Source of the DNA: Melaminivora jejuensis
GTDB taxonomy: Bacteria; Pseudomonadota; Gammaproteobacteria; Burkholderiales; Burkholderiaceae_C
Length of the DNA stretch: 64,000 nt
Direction: 5' to 3'
Assembly (NCBI RefSeq): GCF_017811175.1
Contig: NZ_JACWIJ010000002.1
Location: forward strand, 3,038,001 to 3,102,000
This document shows positions 27,263 to 36,558 of the stretch, one piece after another. Below the pieces are notes generated by a model. It saw nothing but the letters and a program-made list of their open reading frames with translations. It was not told where the DNA came from and searched no databases. A program made the position numbers and the translations under genes. Numbering within the stretch: position 1 is the first letter of the stretch; every line of letters begins with the position of its first letter.

Positions 27263-28267
27263 ATGTCCAATGTCCGTTTGACCCAGGAGCCTGCCGCATA
27301 ACTGAAGCCAGCGGCCCCATCCATCCTGCCTATGCCCAATGGCTGGCACAGCTCAAGACGCGCTTTCGCCAGGTGCAGATCAAGGCGGCGGTGGCCGTCA
27401 ACACCGAGTTGCTGCAGTTCTACTGGGCGCTGGGCGCGGACATTGCCGCGCAGCAGGCCCAGGTGCCGTGGGGCAGCGGCTTTCTGGCGCAACTCAGTCA
27501 GGATTTGATGCGTGAGTTTCCGCAGGTGAAGGGTTTTTCACTGCGCAACCTCAAGTACATCCGCAAGTGTCCCGACCCCGCCCAGGCATTGTTCTACGTG
27601 CAGCAGACCCAGCTCCACAGCTGGAGCCGCGCGGTACTGACGCACCAGATCGAGGGCGGGCTGTGGCAGCGCCAGGGACGGGCACTGAACAACTTCGCCC
27701 AGACCCTGCCTGCGCCGCAATCCGAGCTGGCCGGACAGCTGCTCAAAGACCCTTATGTGTTCGATTTTCTGAGCCTGACGCCCGAGCACACCGAGCGTGA
27801 GCTGGAGATAGCGTTGACCGAGCACATCACCCAGTTCCTGCTGGAACTGGGCGCGGGTTTTGCCTATATGGGGCGGCAGGTGCCGCTGCGGGTGGGCGAG
27901 CGCGAGTTCTTTCTGGACTTGCTCTTCTACCATGCACGCCTGCATTGCTACGTGGTGGTGGAACTCAAGACTGTGGACTTCGAGCCAGAGTTTGCCGGCA
28001 AGCTCAACTTCTACCTGAAAGCGGTGAACGCTCAGATGCGCGGCCCGCACGACGCGCCCACCATTGGCCTGCTGCTGTGCAAGAGCCGGGATCGGCTGGT
28101 CGCCGAATACGCGCTGGTCGGATATCCACAAGCCGCTGGGGCTGGCCAGCTCCGAGCTGTCGCACTCCCTGCCCGAGGCGCTGCGCGGGCAACTGCCCAG
28201 CATCGAACGGCTGGAGGCAGAACTGGCCCAGGGCGCGCCAGGACAGGGCATAGCCGCGCCGGGATAA
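27263..28267 (+). pseudogene. Decayed DUF1016/YhcG-type PDDEXK nuclease gene
   Basis: The body is clear: YAQWLAQLKTRFRQVQIKAA, LLQFYWALGADIAAQQAQ, GFSLRNLKYIRK, LPAPQSELAGQLLKDPYVFD, FFLDLLFYHARLHCYVVVEL with the nuclease D and E-x-K, and IGLLLCKSRDRLVAEYAL. Three lesions are visible. The natural ATG at 27263 (MSNVRLTQEPAA) stops at 27299-27301, one frame away from the body. About 40 residues are missing after YIRK, where relatives have the QQ-x-x-QIPWGH segment. Near 28116 one extra base throws SDIHKPLGLASSEL and the end (to 28267) into a third frame. Such nucleases are often attached to restriction or other mobile defence systems. It sits between nudJ and mnmA and its 3' end contains the mnmA promoter region. 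Confidence 0.8.
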
Positions 28268-28277
28268 TCGCCCTCCT
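28262..28277 (+). promoter_or_regulatory. -10-like element just before mnmA
   Basis: GGGATAATCGCCCTCCT runs into the mnmA ATG at 28278. The GATAAT box lies about 8 bases before the ATG, implying a very short leader. It gives mnmA a promoter of its own, independent of the broken DUF1016 gene. Visual assignment. Confidence 0.45.
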
Positions 28278-29435
28278 ATGTCCAGCAAGAAGCAGCGCAT
28301 CGTCGTCGGCCTGTCCGGCGGAGTGGATTCCGCCGTCACGGCGCATCTTTTGAAAGCCCAGGGCCACGAGGTGGTCGGCATCTTCATGAAGAACTGGGAG
28401 GATGACGACGACAGCGAGCACTGCTCGTCGCGCCAGGATTTCCTGGATGCCGCCAGCGTGGCCGACGTGCTGGGCATCGAGATCGAGCACGTCAACTTTG
28501 CCGCCGAGTACAAGGATCGGGTCTTTGCCGAGTTCCTGCGCGAGTACCAGGCCGGGCGCACGCCCAATCCGGACGTGCTGTGCAACGCCGAGATCAAGTT
28601 CAAGGCCTTCCTGGATCACGCTTTTGCGCTGGGCGCCGAGCGCATCGCCACCGGCCATTACGCGCGCGTGCGCCACAACCCGGCCAGCGGCCTGTTCGAG
28701 CTGCTCAAGGGCGTGGATGCGTCCAAGGATCAGAGCTACTTCCTGCACCGCTTGAGCCAGGTGCAGCTGGCGCGCACGCTGTTTCCGGTGGGTGAGCTGC
28801 ACAAGTCCGAGGTGCGCCGCATCGCCGCCGAGATCAAACTGCCCAATGCGAAGAAGAAGGACTCCACCGGCATCTGCTTTATCGGCGAGCGGCCCTTTCG
28901 CGAATTCCTGAACCGCTATATCAGCCATGCGCCCGGCCCCATCGTGGACGAGCGCGGGCGCCGGCTGGGCCGCCATGTCGGCCTGAGCTTCTACACCCTG
29001 GGCCAGCGCCAGGGCCTGGGCATAGGTGGGGTCAAGGAAAAAGGTGCTGCGCGCGGCAGTGGCGAGCACGCGCCCTGGTTCGTCGCACGCAAGGAGCTGG
29101 CCACCAACACCTTGCACGTGGTGCAGGGCCACGACCACCCCTGGCTGCTGTCGCAGCGCCTCACGGCGCAGGATGCGAGCTGGATTGCCGGCGCCCCGCC
29201 CGCGCCCGGCCCGTGCGCGGCCAAGACGCGCTACCGGCAGAGCGATGCGGCGTGCCGCGTGGTGCAGGCAAGTGGCACGGATTTCACGCTGGAGTTTGCC
29301 GACGGGCAATGGGCTGTCACGCCGGGACAGTCAGCCGTGCTATATGAGGGGGAGGTCTGCCTGGGCGGCGGCGTGATTGCCGCTGTGGACGACAGGGCCG
29401 ACTGCAGCAAAGTCACTGTCAACGATTGTGACTAA
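28278..29435 (+). CDS. mnmA: tRNA 2-thiouridylase MnmA
   Basis: This 385-residue enzyme makes the 2-thio group of the wobble uridine in tRNA(Glu, Gln, Lys). The ATP-pyrophosphatase P-loop [10 protein letters not shown] lies at about residues 11-20. The first catalytic cysteine is in NPDVLCN (about 102) and the second in [12 protein letters not shown] (about 200). The [13 protein letters not shown] region and the GHYARV tRNA-contact stretch are intact, as is the beta-barrel end (LGGGVIAAV). Length is slightly above the E. coli enzyme, with an insert ([11 protein letters not shown]) in the C-terminal domain. It is complete. Confidence 0.95.
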   Translation: MSSKKQRIVVGLSGGVDSAVTAHLLKAQGHEVVGIFMKNWEDDDDSEHCSSRQDFLDAASVADVLGIEIEHVNFAAEYKDRVFAEFLREYQAGRTPNPDVLCNAEIKFKAFLDHAFALGAERIATGHYARVRHNPASGLFELLKGVDASKDQSYFLHRLSQVQLARTLFPVGELHKSEVRRIAAEIKLPNAKKKDSTGICFIGERPFREFLNRYISHAPGPIVDERGRRLGRHVGLSFYTLGQRQGLGIGGVKEKGAARGSGEHAPWFVARKELATNTLHVVQGHDHPWLLSQRLTAQDASWIAGAPPAPGPCAAKTRYRQSDAACRVVQASGTDFTLEFADGQWAVTPGQSAVLYEGEVCLGGGVIAAVDDRADCSKVTVNDCD

Positions 29436-29544
29436 TGCAAGAAGACTATGGACTTCCAGGCTCCTTTAGTTAAAGTTGACGGAACGGAAGACTAGGCCGA
29501 AGGTTACAAACCCAGCACAAGAGCCAACCCAGGAAATGCCGACC

Positions 29545-30027
29545 ATGCAACATGCCTTCTCGCAAGCCAGCACTGCCAGCCTCGACGCCGCTCATGCCCA
29601 GCGCCTGCAATGCCAGCGTCAATGGCGTGGCTTCCTGAGCGCCCTGGGGCAGGAGTTCGCCGAAGCCCTGCCGGCGCAGGAATTGACCGTCCTGATGGCG
29701 CGCATTGGTATGCGCTTTGCAGCGCAGCACCCGCTGGCTGCCAGCGACACCTTGCCCGGTCTGCAGCAGGCCATGAACGCCGTCTGGGACGCGCTCGATT
29801 GGGGCGTGGTCGAGCTGTCCCAGTCTTCTGCCGGCATGGAGATCCGCCATCGCTTCTCGCCCCTGGTGGCGGCCTTTGGCGAGGCGGCGGGCGGCTGGGC
29901 GGTGGGCTTTCTGCAAGGCGCCTACCAGCAATGGTTCGACGCCGCAGGGGCCAGTGGTCTCAAGGTGCAGGCTGCCGGGGCGCCGGATGCGCTGGGCAGC
30001 GTGCAACTGCGCCTGGTCACCGCTTGA
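29545..30027 (+). CDS. bcsD: Cellulose biosynthesis protein BcsD
   Basis: This protein of about 160 residues has the BcsD pattern: QWRGFLSALGQEFAEALP, VLMARIGMRFAAQHP, LQQAMNAVWDALDWGVVEL and GWAVGFLQGAYQQWFD. BcsD octamers line the periplasmic exit of cellulose terminal complexes in Komagataeibacter and help order glucan chains. The ATG at 29545 has AGGA ten bases upstream; the ATG at 29536 is an alternative, and a TTG at 29476 keeps the frame open but lies in likely leader sequence. It heads the bcs operon, and its presence marks a type I-like cluster. Confidence 0.8.
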   Translation: MQHAFSQASTASLDAAHAQRLQCQRQWRGFLSALGQEFAEALPAQELTVLMARIGMRFAAQHPLAASDTLPGLQQAMNAVWDALDWGVVELSQSSAGMEIRHRFSPLVAAFGEAAGGWAVGFLQGAYQQWFDAAGASGLKVQAAGAPDALGSVQLRLVTA

Positions 30028-30073
30028 GTTTGGAATGGGCATACGGCTAGCAGCCAGGAAAGCGAGGCATGTC

Positions 30074-31003
30074 ATGCAACGGGCTACGGACGACATCACC
30101 CATCTGTATCAGGAATTCGGTGGCAAGCCGCAGAACTACCGCGAGCTGACGCGCACCCGCGAGGCCGAGCGTGCCCGTGACCGCTGGCCGCTGATCTCCC
30201 GCGTGGAAGACCTCTCTACAGGTGTTGCCGTGCCGCCGGTGCGCGTTGGCGAGGATGCTGGCGCCGAGCCGCTGCGCTGGCTGGCGGTGGTTTCTCCGGC
30301 GCAGCAACCCCCTCAGCCGCAGGAGCAGCCGGCGGCTGAGCGTGTGGAGCCCGTGCTGGCGCCCCCGCAAGGCCCGGCGCAGGAGTCGGCTGCAGCCGGC
30401 TCCGTGCTGCCCTGGCTGCGCCAGCCGGGCCGCCGCGCCATGCCGGCCAATGCCATGCCGGTGCCAGCGGCGCCCCTGAACAGTGCTCCCGCGCCTGCGC
30501 CCACACCACAGCCAGCCGTGGCTCCCATGTTTGCCTCCCTCCATGCGGCCCCGGCCCCGGCGCCTGCTGCCGCAGCACCGGCGCACATGCCTGAAGCGGC
30601 CACTGCAACGCCTGCTCCAGGAGTTGCCCGGATGTTTGCCGCACTGCATGAGCAGCCCGCCCCGGCAGGCACTGCCCACGAACCTGCGCTTGAGCCTGCA
30701 CCGGTACCCCCTCCGGCGCGTGCTGTTGCCCGCGCTCCGGCCTGGAGCTCGCCCCGGGGAGGCCGCGCACAGGCGGCTGTGCCAGCGCCAGCGCCAGCGC
30801 CCGCTCCTGCCGCCCAGGCCCCTGCGGAGCCGGCCCTGCTGGCCGGCCTGGCGCCATCCCAGCCTGCGTCCTCCTTCACGCTGGCCGGCCCCTCGCCCCT
30901 GGCACGCCTGGCTCGGCCGCAGCAGCCGGCCGAGCCTGCTGCCACGCCACGCGCCGGTCTGCAGAATCTGTTCGCCCGCCTGCTCGGGCGCGAAGCCTCG
31001 TGA
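30074..31003 (+). CDS. bcsP: Cellulose biosynthesis protein BcsP-like, Pro/Ala-rich
   Basis: This 309-residue protein has a conserved N-terminal motif TDDITHLYQEFGGKPQNYRE (residues 4-23), as in small proteins that accompany bcsQ. A long, low-complexity Ala/Pro region follows, punctuated by repeated VAPMFASLHAAP and VARMFAALHEQP motifs (also LLAGLAP, LQNLFARLLGRE). The FGG-x-x-x-x-YRE motif matches the bcsP genes of betaproteobacterial clusters. The F-x-x-L-H repeats may be short helices binding a partner. The stop overlaps the bcsQ GTG start as GTGA. The role (inner-membrane or polar assembly of the synthase) is inferred from the cluster. Confidence 0.7.
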   Translation: MQRATDDITHLYQEFGGKPQNYRELTRTREAERARDRWPLISRVEDLSTGVAVPPVRVGEDAGAEPLRWLAVVSPAQQPPQPQEQPAAERVEPVLAPPQGPAQESAAAGSVLPWLRQPGRRAMPANAMPVPAAPLNSAPAPAPTPQPAVAPMFASLHAAPAPAPAAAAPAHMPEAATATPAPGVARMFAALHEQPAPAGTAHEPALEPAPVPPPARAVARAPAWSSPRGGRAQAAVPAPAPAPAPAAQAPAEPALLAGLAPSQPASSFTLAGPSPLARLARPQQPAEPAATPRAGLQNLFARLLGREAS

Positions 31004-31785
31004 AGGTCATTGCGGTTGCCTCGGCCAAGGGCGGAGTCGGCAAGACGACCGTGACCGAGAGCCTCGCGACAGCGCTGTCGCGCCAGACCGGGCGCATGGT
31101 GTTGGCGGTCGATCTGGATCCGCAGAATGCCCTGGCCCTGCACATGGGCCTGGATCCCTATGAGATGCGCGGCATGTCGCGCGCCACGCTGGCCGGCGGG
31201 CACTGGCGCGATGTCTGCTTCGAGTGCCAGCCCGGCCTGTACGTGCTGCCCTTCGGCGTCGTGGACGAGGAGGATCGCACGCGGCTGGAGGCCGGCATCG
31301 CCGCGCGACCCGACTGGCTGGCGGCGCATCTGCAGGCGCTGGAGCTGCCCGATGACGCGCTGGTGCTGCTGGACACCCCGCCCGGCCCGACCCTCTACGG
31401 CCAGCAGGCGCTGAGCGTGGCGCAATGGGTGGTGGTGGTGATGCTGGCCGATGCCGGCTCGTACGCCACGCTGCCGATGATGGAGCGCCTGATGCAGACC
31501 TATTGCACGCCGCGCCCCGACTTTGCGCAAACGCTGTACCTGCTCAACCAAGTCAACTCGGCGCGCCAGCTCTCGCAGGACATCCTGCGCGTGATGCGCG
31601 AGACGGCAGGCGAGGATTTCCTGGGCGTCATCCACAGCGACGAAGCCGTGGCCGAGGCGCTGGCCCTGGGCGTCAGCGTGCTTGACCATGCGCCCCAGAG
31701 TCTGGCGTGCCATGACATCATGAACTGCGCAGCCGGCCTGGCTGCGCGCGTGCAGGGCGCGGGCGCAGCCCACCGGCAGGAGTAG
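31000..31785 (+). CDS. bcsQ: Cellulose biosynthesis ParA/MinD-like ATPase BcsQ
   Basis: This 261-residue protein opens with KVIAVASAKGGVGKTTVTES, the deviant Walker A of MinD/ParA ATPases. LAVDLDPQNALALHMG and VLLDTPPGPTLYG cover the other nucleotide motifs. BcsQ is required for cellulose secretion and localises at the pole in E. coli. The GTG start at 31000 overlaps the bcsP stop. The gene ends 5 bases before bcsA. Confidence 0.88.
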   Translation: MKVIAVASAKGGVGKTTVTESLATALSRQTGRMVLAVDLDPQNALALHMGLDPYEMRGMSRATLAGGHWRDVCFECQPGLYVLPFGVVDEEDRTRLEAGIAARPDWLAAHLQALELPDDALVLLDTPPGPTLYGQQALSVAQWVVVVMLADAGSYATLPMMERLMQTYCTPRPDFAQTLYLLNQVNSARQLSQDILRVMRETAGEDFLGVIHSDEAVAEALALGVSVLDHAPQSLACHDIMNCAAGLAARVQGAGAAHRQE

Positions 31786-31790
31786 CCGCC

Positions 31791-34013
31791 ATGGCCACCG
31801 ACCACAGAACCTTCGCCGATACCGTTGCCGACCGCAACCCACAGAGCTTCGAGGCCAAGTGGCGCACCCAGGCACGCCGTATCGTCGATCTGCCGCTGTG
31901 GAACCATCCGGTGGCGCGCCTGGCAGCCGTCATCATCGGCGCCGTCATGCTGGCCGTGGTCATCAGCGTGCCCTTGAGCCTGGGCGGACAACTGGTCTTT
32001 GCCGCCGGCAGCTTTGCCGGCGCGCTGCTGCTCAACCGCACGCCCGGACGCCTGTCCACGCTGGCCATGATCGTGCTGTCGATCACCGCCTCCTCGCGCT
32101 ACATCTACTGGCGCGTCACCGACACCATAGGCTTTACCAACTGGCTGGACGGCTTCTTCGGCTTCGGCCTGCTGCTGGCCGAGTTCTACGCCTTCTTGGT
32201 GCTGCTGATCGGCTTCTTCCAGACGGCCTGGCCGCTGCAGCGCCGCCCCGTGCCCATGCCCGAGAACATGGACGAATGGCCCAGCGTGGACGTCTTCATC
32301 CCGACCTACAACGAGCCGCTGGAGGTGGTCAAGCAGACGGTGTTCTCCGCCATGCAGATGGACTGGCCAGCCGACCGGCTGCATGTCTATGTGCTCGACG
32401 ATGGCCGGCGCGATGAATTCCGCGACTTCTGCGCCGAACTGGGCGTGGGCTATCTGAGGCGCGACAACAATGCGCACGCCAAGGCCGGCAACATCAACGC
32501 CGCCCTGGCCATCACCGATTCCGAGTACGTCACCATCTTCGACTGCGACCACATCCCCACGCGCTCGTTCCTGCAGGTGTGCATGGGCTGGTTCGCGCGC
32601 GACGACAAGCTGGCCATGCTGCAGACGCCGCACCACTTCTTCTCGCCCGACCCGTTCGAGAAAAACCTGGACACCTTCCACGTCATGCCCAACGAGGGCG
32701 AGCTGTTCTACGGCATCGTGCAGGACGGCAACGACCTGTGGAACGCGGCGTTTTTCTGCGGCTCGTGCGCCATCATCAAGCGCGGGCCGCTGCTGGAGGT
32801 CGGTGGCGTGGCCGTGGAGACCGTGACCGAGGACGCGCACACGGCGCTGAAACTCAGCCGCCTGGGCTACAACACTGCCTACCTGGAGCTGCCGCAGGCC
32901 GCAGGCCTGGCCACCGAGAGTCTGTCGGCGCACGTCGGCCAGCGCATCCGCTGGGCGCGCGGCATGGCGCAGATCATGCGCATCGACAATCCGCTGCTGG
33001 GGCCGGGCCTGAAGCTGGGCCAGCGTCTGTGCTACTTCAACGCCATGCTGCACTTCTTCTATGGGCTGCCGCGGCTGGTGTTCCTGACGGCGCCGCTGGC
33101 CTACCTGTTTCTGGGCGCGCATGTGTTCCAGGCGACGGCGGCCATGATCACCGCCTACGCCCTGCCGCATCTGGCGCACGCCAGCATCACCAACTCGCGC
33201 ATCCAGGGGCGCTTTCGCTACTCGTTCTGGAACGAGGTCTATGAGTCGGTGCTGGCTTGGTACATCATGCGCCCGGTGCTGCTGGCGGTGATCAACCCCA
33301 AGCTGGGCAAATTCAACGTGACGGCCAAGGGCGGCATGGTCGAGCACTCGTACTTCGACTGGTCGATCGCCCGGCCCTACCTGATCCTGCTGATCGTGAA
33401 CGCCCTGGGCTTTTTCGTCGGCATCTGGCGCCTGACGGTGGCTGCCGATACCGTGGTGCTCACGACCATCATCATCAACATGGTCTGGACGACCTACAAC
33501 GTCATCCTGATCAGTGCCAGCCTGGCCGTGGCCAGTGAAACGCGCCAGATCCGCAGCACGCCGCGCGTGTCGGTGGCGCTGCCGGCAGCGCTGCGCTTCG
33601 CCGATGGCCGCACGCTGATGTGCGAGACCGACGACTTCTCGCAAAACGGCGTCGGCCTGCGGGTGCAGGCCGGCTCGGGCGTGGCCGTCGGCACGCCGGT
33701 GCAGGTGACGCTGTTTCGCTCCGACGAGGAGGCCACCTTCCCGGCGGTCGTCACCTTCGGCGGCAAGGAGCGCATGGGCCTGCAGTTCGACGGCCTGAGC
33801 CTGCAGCAACAGGCCGCGCTGTCGCGCCTGACCTTTGCCCGCGCCGATGTCTGGCTGGAGTTCTGGGGCAACCGCCAGCACGACAGACCGCTGTCCTCGC
33901 TCAAGAGCGTGATGGTCATCGGCGTGCGCGGCATCGGCCAGGTCATGGGCAACCTGATGAACATCGTGCGCGGTCGCCGCGTGCTGCTGGGTGATCGCCC
34001 GTCCCAGGGTTGA
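31791..34013 (+). CDS. bcsA: Cellulose synthase catalytic subunit BcsA (UDP-forming)
   Basis: This 740-residue family 2 glycosyltransferase has all synthase motifs: YVLDDGRRDEF (about 200), the metal-binding DCD of TIFDCDHIPTRS (about 250), VTEDAHTALKL (catalytic base, about 345) and QRIRWARG (about 384). Four hydrophobic helices precede the catalytic domain and several follow it. A C-terminal PilZ domain (about 585-690) has RSTPR and DDFSQNG, so c-di-GMP activation is expected. Together with BcsB it polymerises UDP-glucose and moves the glucan across the inner membrane. The gene is intact. Confidence 0.95.
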   Translation: MATDHRTFADTVADRNPQSFEAKWRTQARRIVDLPLWNHPVARLAAVIIGAVMLAVVISVPLSLGGQLVFAAGSFAGALLLNRTPGRLSTLAMIVLSITASSRYIYWRVTDTIGFTNWLDGFFGFGLLLAEFYAFLVLLIGFFQTAWPLQRRPVPMPENMDEWPSVDVFIPTYNEPLEVVKQTVFSAMQMDWPADRLHVYVLDDGRRDEFRDFCAELGVGYLRRDNNAHAKAGNINAALAITDSEYVTIFDCDHIPTRSFLQVCMGWFARDDKLAMLQTPHHFFSPDPFEKNLDTFHVMPNEGELFYGIVQDGNDLWNAAFFCGSCAIIKRGPLLEVGGVAVETVTEDAHTALKLSRLGYNTAYLELPQAAGLATESLSAHVGQRIRWARGMAQIMRIDNPLLGPGLKLGQRLCYFNAMLHFFYGLPRLVFLTAPLAYLFLGAHVFQATAAMITAYALPHLAHASITNSRIQGRFRYSFWNEVYESVLAWYIMRPVLLAVINPKLGKFNVTAKGGMVEHSYFDWSIARPYLILLIVNALGFFVGIWRLTVAADTVVLTTIIINMVWTTYNVILISASLAVASETRQIRSTPRVSVALPAALRFADGRTLMCETDDFSQNGVGLRVQAGSGVAVGTPVQVTLFRSDEEATFPAVVTFGGKERMGLQFDGLSLQQQAALSRLTFARADVWLEFWGNRQHDRPLSSLKSVMVIGVRGIGQVMGNLMNIVRGRRVLLGDRPSQG

Positions 34014-34069
34014 AGCCACGGCTCAGGCGCCCGCAGGGCATTGACGCAACACATAAAGCAGGAGCGTGC

Positions 34070-36433
34070 ATGAACGTCCAACCGAGTCCTCGCATCGGCA
34101 AGAAAAGAAGACGTGCGCGCACGGTCAGCCGCCTGGCGCCGTTGGCTGTGCTGCTGGCAGCACTGGGCAGCACCAGCCTGGCGCCGGCGCAGCCGGCAGT
34201 GCGCCAGCCACTGCCGCGCCTGGCGCAGGCGGCAGCGCCGCTTGAGCCGGTCGCACCCCTTGCGCAGCCCCCTGGCGCCGGGCGCACTCACAAGGTCTCG
34301 CTGCGCCAGCTGGGCGCCGTGTTTCCGCTGCAGCTGCGCGGGGTGCAGGGCTCCAGCGGCGTGCAGTTCGGCGTGCGCGGCGACGAGGTGGTCACCGAGG
34401 CCCGGCTGCACCTGAACTACGCCTACTCGCCGGCGCTGCTGCCCGACATCTCGCACATCCGGGTGCTGGTCAACGAGCAGGTGGTGGAGACCATCCCCGT
34501 GCCGCGCGAGCAGGGCGGCGAGAGCCTGCAGCGCACCATCGAGATCCCGACCCGGCTGATCGGCGAGTTCAACCGCCTGAACCTGGAGCTGATCGGCCAC
34601 TACACCATGGAGTGCGAAGACCCGGCGCACACCAGCCTGTGGGCCAACGTCGGCAACGACAGCGTGCTGGAGCTGTCCGTGAACCCGCTGGCGCTGCCCA
34701 ACGATCTGTCCTTCCTGCCCGAGCCGTTCTTCGACCGGCGCGATGCCCGCCAGCTGGTCATGCCCATCGTGTTCGCGCGCGTGCCCGACGCCGGCCAGCT
34801 CGAAGCCGCCGGCACGATCGCCTCCTGGTTCGGTGGCATGGCCGGTTTTCGCGGAGCGAGCTTCCCGGCCTCGGTAGGCCAGTTGCCGGCACGCGGCAAC
34901 GCCATCGTGCTGAGCATGGGCGGCGGCGAGGGCATCGCCGGCGTGCCAGCGGCTGCCTCCAGCGGGCCGACCATCACCATGGCCACGCACCCGAACGACC
35001 CCACCTCCAAGCTGCTGATCATCAGCGGGCGCGATGCGGTCGAGCTCAAGCGCGCCGCGACGGCCCTGGCCGTGGGCGGCATGTCGCTGTCCGGCCCCAG
35101 CGCCAGCATTGGCGAGCTCAAGGAAATCGCGCCGCGCAAGCCCTACGACGCGCCCAACTGGCTGGCCAGCGACCGGGCGGTGAAATTCGGCGAGCTGGTC
35201 GATCAAAGCCAGCTGACGGTCTCGGGCTACTCGCCCGACCTGATCCGCGTGAACTTCCAGGTGCCGCCCGATCTGTTCGCCTGGCGCAAGAAGGACATCC
35301 CGGTTCACCTGAAATACCGCTACACCGCGCGCCCAATGGCCGACAAGTCCACGCTCAACGTCGGCGTGAACGAGCAGTTCCTGCGCGCCTTGCCGCTGCG
35401 CGCCATGGATCACGAGCGGCCCAGCCGCATCGAAAGCTGGCTCAACAAGGCGGTGCCGCCGGGCGACCTGCTGCCTGCCGAGGACAAGTTCGACATCCCG
35501 CTGTTCAAGCTGCCCGCGCGCAGCCAGCTGCAGTTCCACTACTACCACGACATCCAGAAAGAGGGTCTGTGCAAGGACGTGCTGCTGGACAACGTGCGCG
35601 GCACCGTGGAGCCGGACTCGACCATCGACATCCGGGGCTTTTCGCACTTCCTCGCCATGCCCGACCTGGCGGCGTTTGCCAACACGGGCTTCCCATTCAC
35701 GCGCATGGCCGATCTGTCGGAGACGGCCATCGTGCTGCCGGCGCGCCCTGAGGCTGGCGACTACAGCGCCTACCTGTCGCTGATGGGCCTGATGGGCACG
35801 GTGACCGGCTATCCGGCGCACTCGGCCACCGTGGTGCTGGGCGGCGAGCGGCTCGATGGCCTGGAGCGCAAGGACTTGCTGGTGATTGCCAGCGGCAGCA
35901 ACCCGCCGCTAGTGGCGCAGTGGGCCGAACACCTGCCCTTCAGCCTCAAGGAGGGCACCAAGCGCTTTCGGCTGTCCGACTACGCCTCGCACCTGCTCAA
36001 CTGGTTCGACCCCGAGCAGCGCGACCGCAGCCGTCCCGGGCGCAGCGAGATCGTCTATACCAGCGCCAGCAGCGACGCCATCTATGCCGGCTTCGAGTCG
36101 CCGCTCAGGAGCGGGCGCAGCGTGGTGCTGCTGGTCAGCAACCAGGCCAGCGGCCTGCAGCAGGGCGTCGATGCGCTGCTCGACCCTGACCTGCTCAAGC
36201 GCATCCAGGGCAGCACGGCAGTGATCCGGGGCAAGCAGGTGGACAGCCTGGTGGCCGAGCAGACCTACCACGTCGGCCAGCTCAACCCGGTCACGCGCGT
36301 GCAGTGGTGGCTGTCGCGCAACCCGCTGGCACTCATCGTGCTGGGAGTCGTGGCGGCGGCGCTGGTAGCCTTCATGCTTTACATTGCGCTGCGCGCCCGG
36401 GCGCGCCGGCGCCTGCGCCAGCAAAAGTCCTGA
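34070..36433 (+). CDS. bcsB: Cellulose synthase regulatory/periplasmic subunit BcsB
   Basis: This 787-residue protein has an N-terminal export segment (about 24-42) and a large periplasmic part with repeated carbohydrate-binding and flavodoxin-like domains (ISHIRVLVNEQVVETIPVP, YTMECEDPAHTSLWANVG, FHYYHDIQKEGLCKDVLLDN). A single C-terminal transmembrane helix (LALIVLGVVAAALVAFMLYI) anchors it next to BcsA. GGAG lies six bases before the ATG at 34070, so that codon was preferred to an earlier in-frame one at 34010 within bcsA. The gene is complete. Confidence 0.93.
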   Translation: MNVQPSPRIGKKRRRARTVSRLAPLAVLLAALGSTSLAPAQPAVRQPLPRLAQAAAPLEPVAPLAQPPGAGRTHKVSLRQLGAVFPLQLRGVQGSSGVQFGVRGDEVVTEARLHLNYAYSPALLPDISHIRVLVNEQVVETIPVPREQGGESLQRTIEIPTRLIGEFNRLNLELIGHYTMECEDPAHTSLWANVGNDSVLELSVNPLALPNDLSFLPEPFFDRRDARQLVMPIVFARVPDAGQLEAAGTIASWFGGMAGFRGASFPASVGQLPARGNAIVLSMGGGEGIAGVPAAASSGPTITMATHPNDPTSKLLIISGRDAVELKRAATALAVGGMSLSGPSASIGELKEIAPRKPYDAPNWLASDRAVKFGELVDQSQLTVSGYSPDLIRVNFQVPPDLFAWRKKDIPVHLKYRYTARPMADKSTLNVGVNEQFLRALPLRAMDHERPSRIESWLNKAVPPGDLLPAEDKFDIPLFKLPARSQLQFHYYHDIQKEGLCKDVLLDNVRGTVEPDSTIDIRGFSHFLAMPDLAAFANTGFPFTRMADLSETAIVLPARPEAGDYSAYLSLMGLMGTVTGYPAHSATVVLGGERLDGLERKDLLVIASGSNPPLVAQWAEHLPFSLKEGTKRFRLSDYASHLLNWFDPEQRDRSRPGRSEIVYTSASSDAIYAGFESPLRSGRSVVLLVSNQASGLQQGVDALLDPDLLKRIQGSTAVIRGKQVDSLVAEQTYHVGQLNPVTRVQWWLSRNPLALIVLGVVAAALVAFMLYIALRARARRRLRQQKS

Positions 36434-36558
36434 GGGCCTGGGCGCGTGCCCGCCAGGGTTTCAGCGGGGGCTTGCGCAACGGGCGCCGGATTTGCATGGT
36501 TTTCCATGAAAACCGGCGCCAGTCAAGCGCGGACAGCTCTCGAATCGATAGCTTGATC
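36434..36558. other. Structured spacer between bcsB and bcsZ
   Basis: GGCGCCGG (36482-36489) can pair with CCGGCGCC (36513-36520), and inside that GGTTTTC (36498-36504) with GAAAACC (36508-36514); the two stems share bases and so compete. The following CAGTCAAGCGCGGACAGCTC is weakly like the dispersed ~50-bp element. The spacer may limit read-through into bcsZ. Confidence 0.4.

Noticed and set aside
36500..36545. Possible further copy of the dispersed element before bcsZ
   Set aside because: Only CAAGCGC and GACAGCT parts agree; the match is too weak to separate from chance and from the overlapping hairpins.
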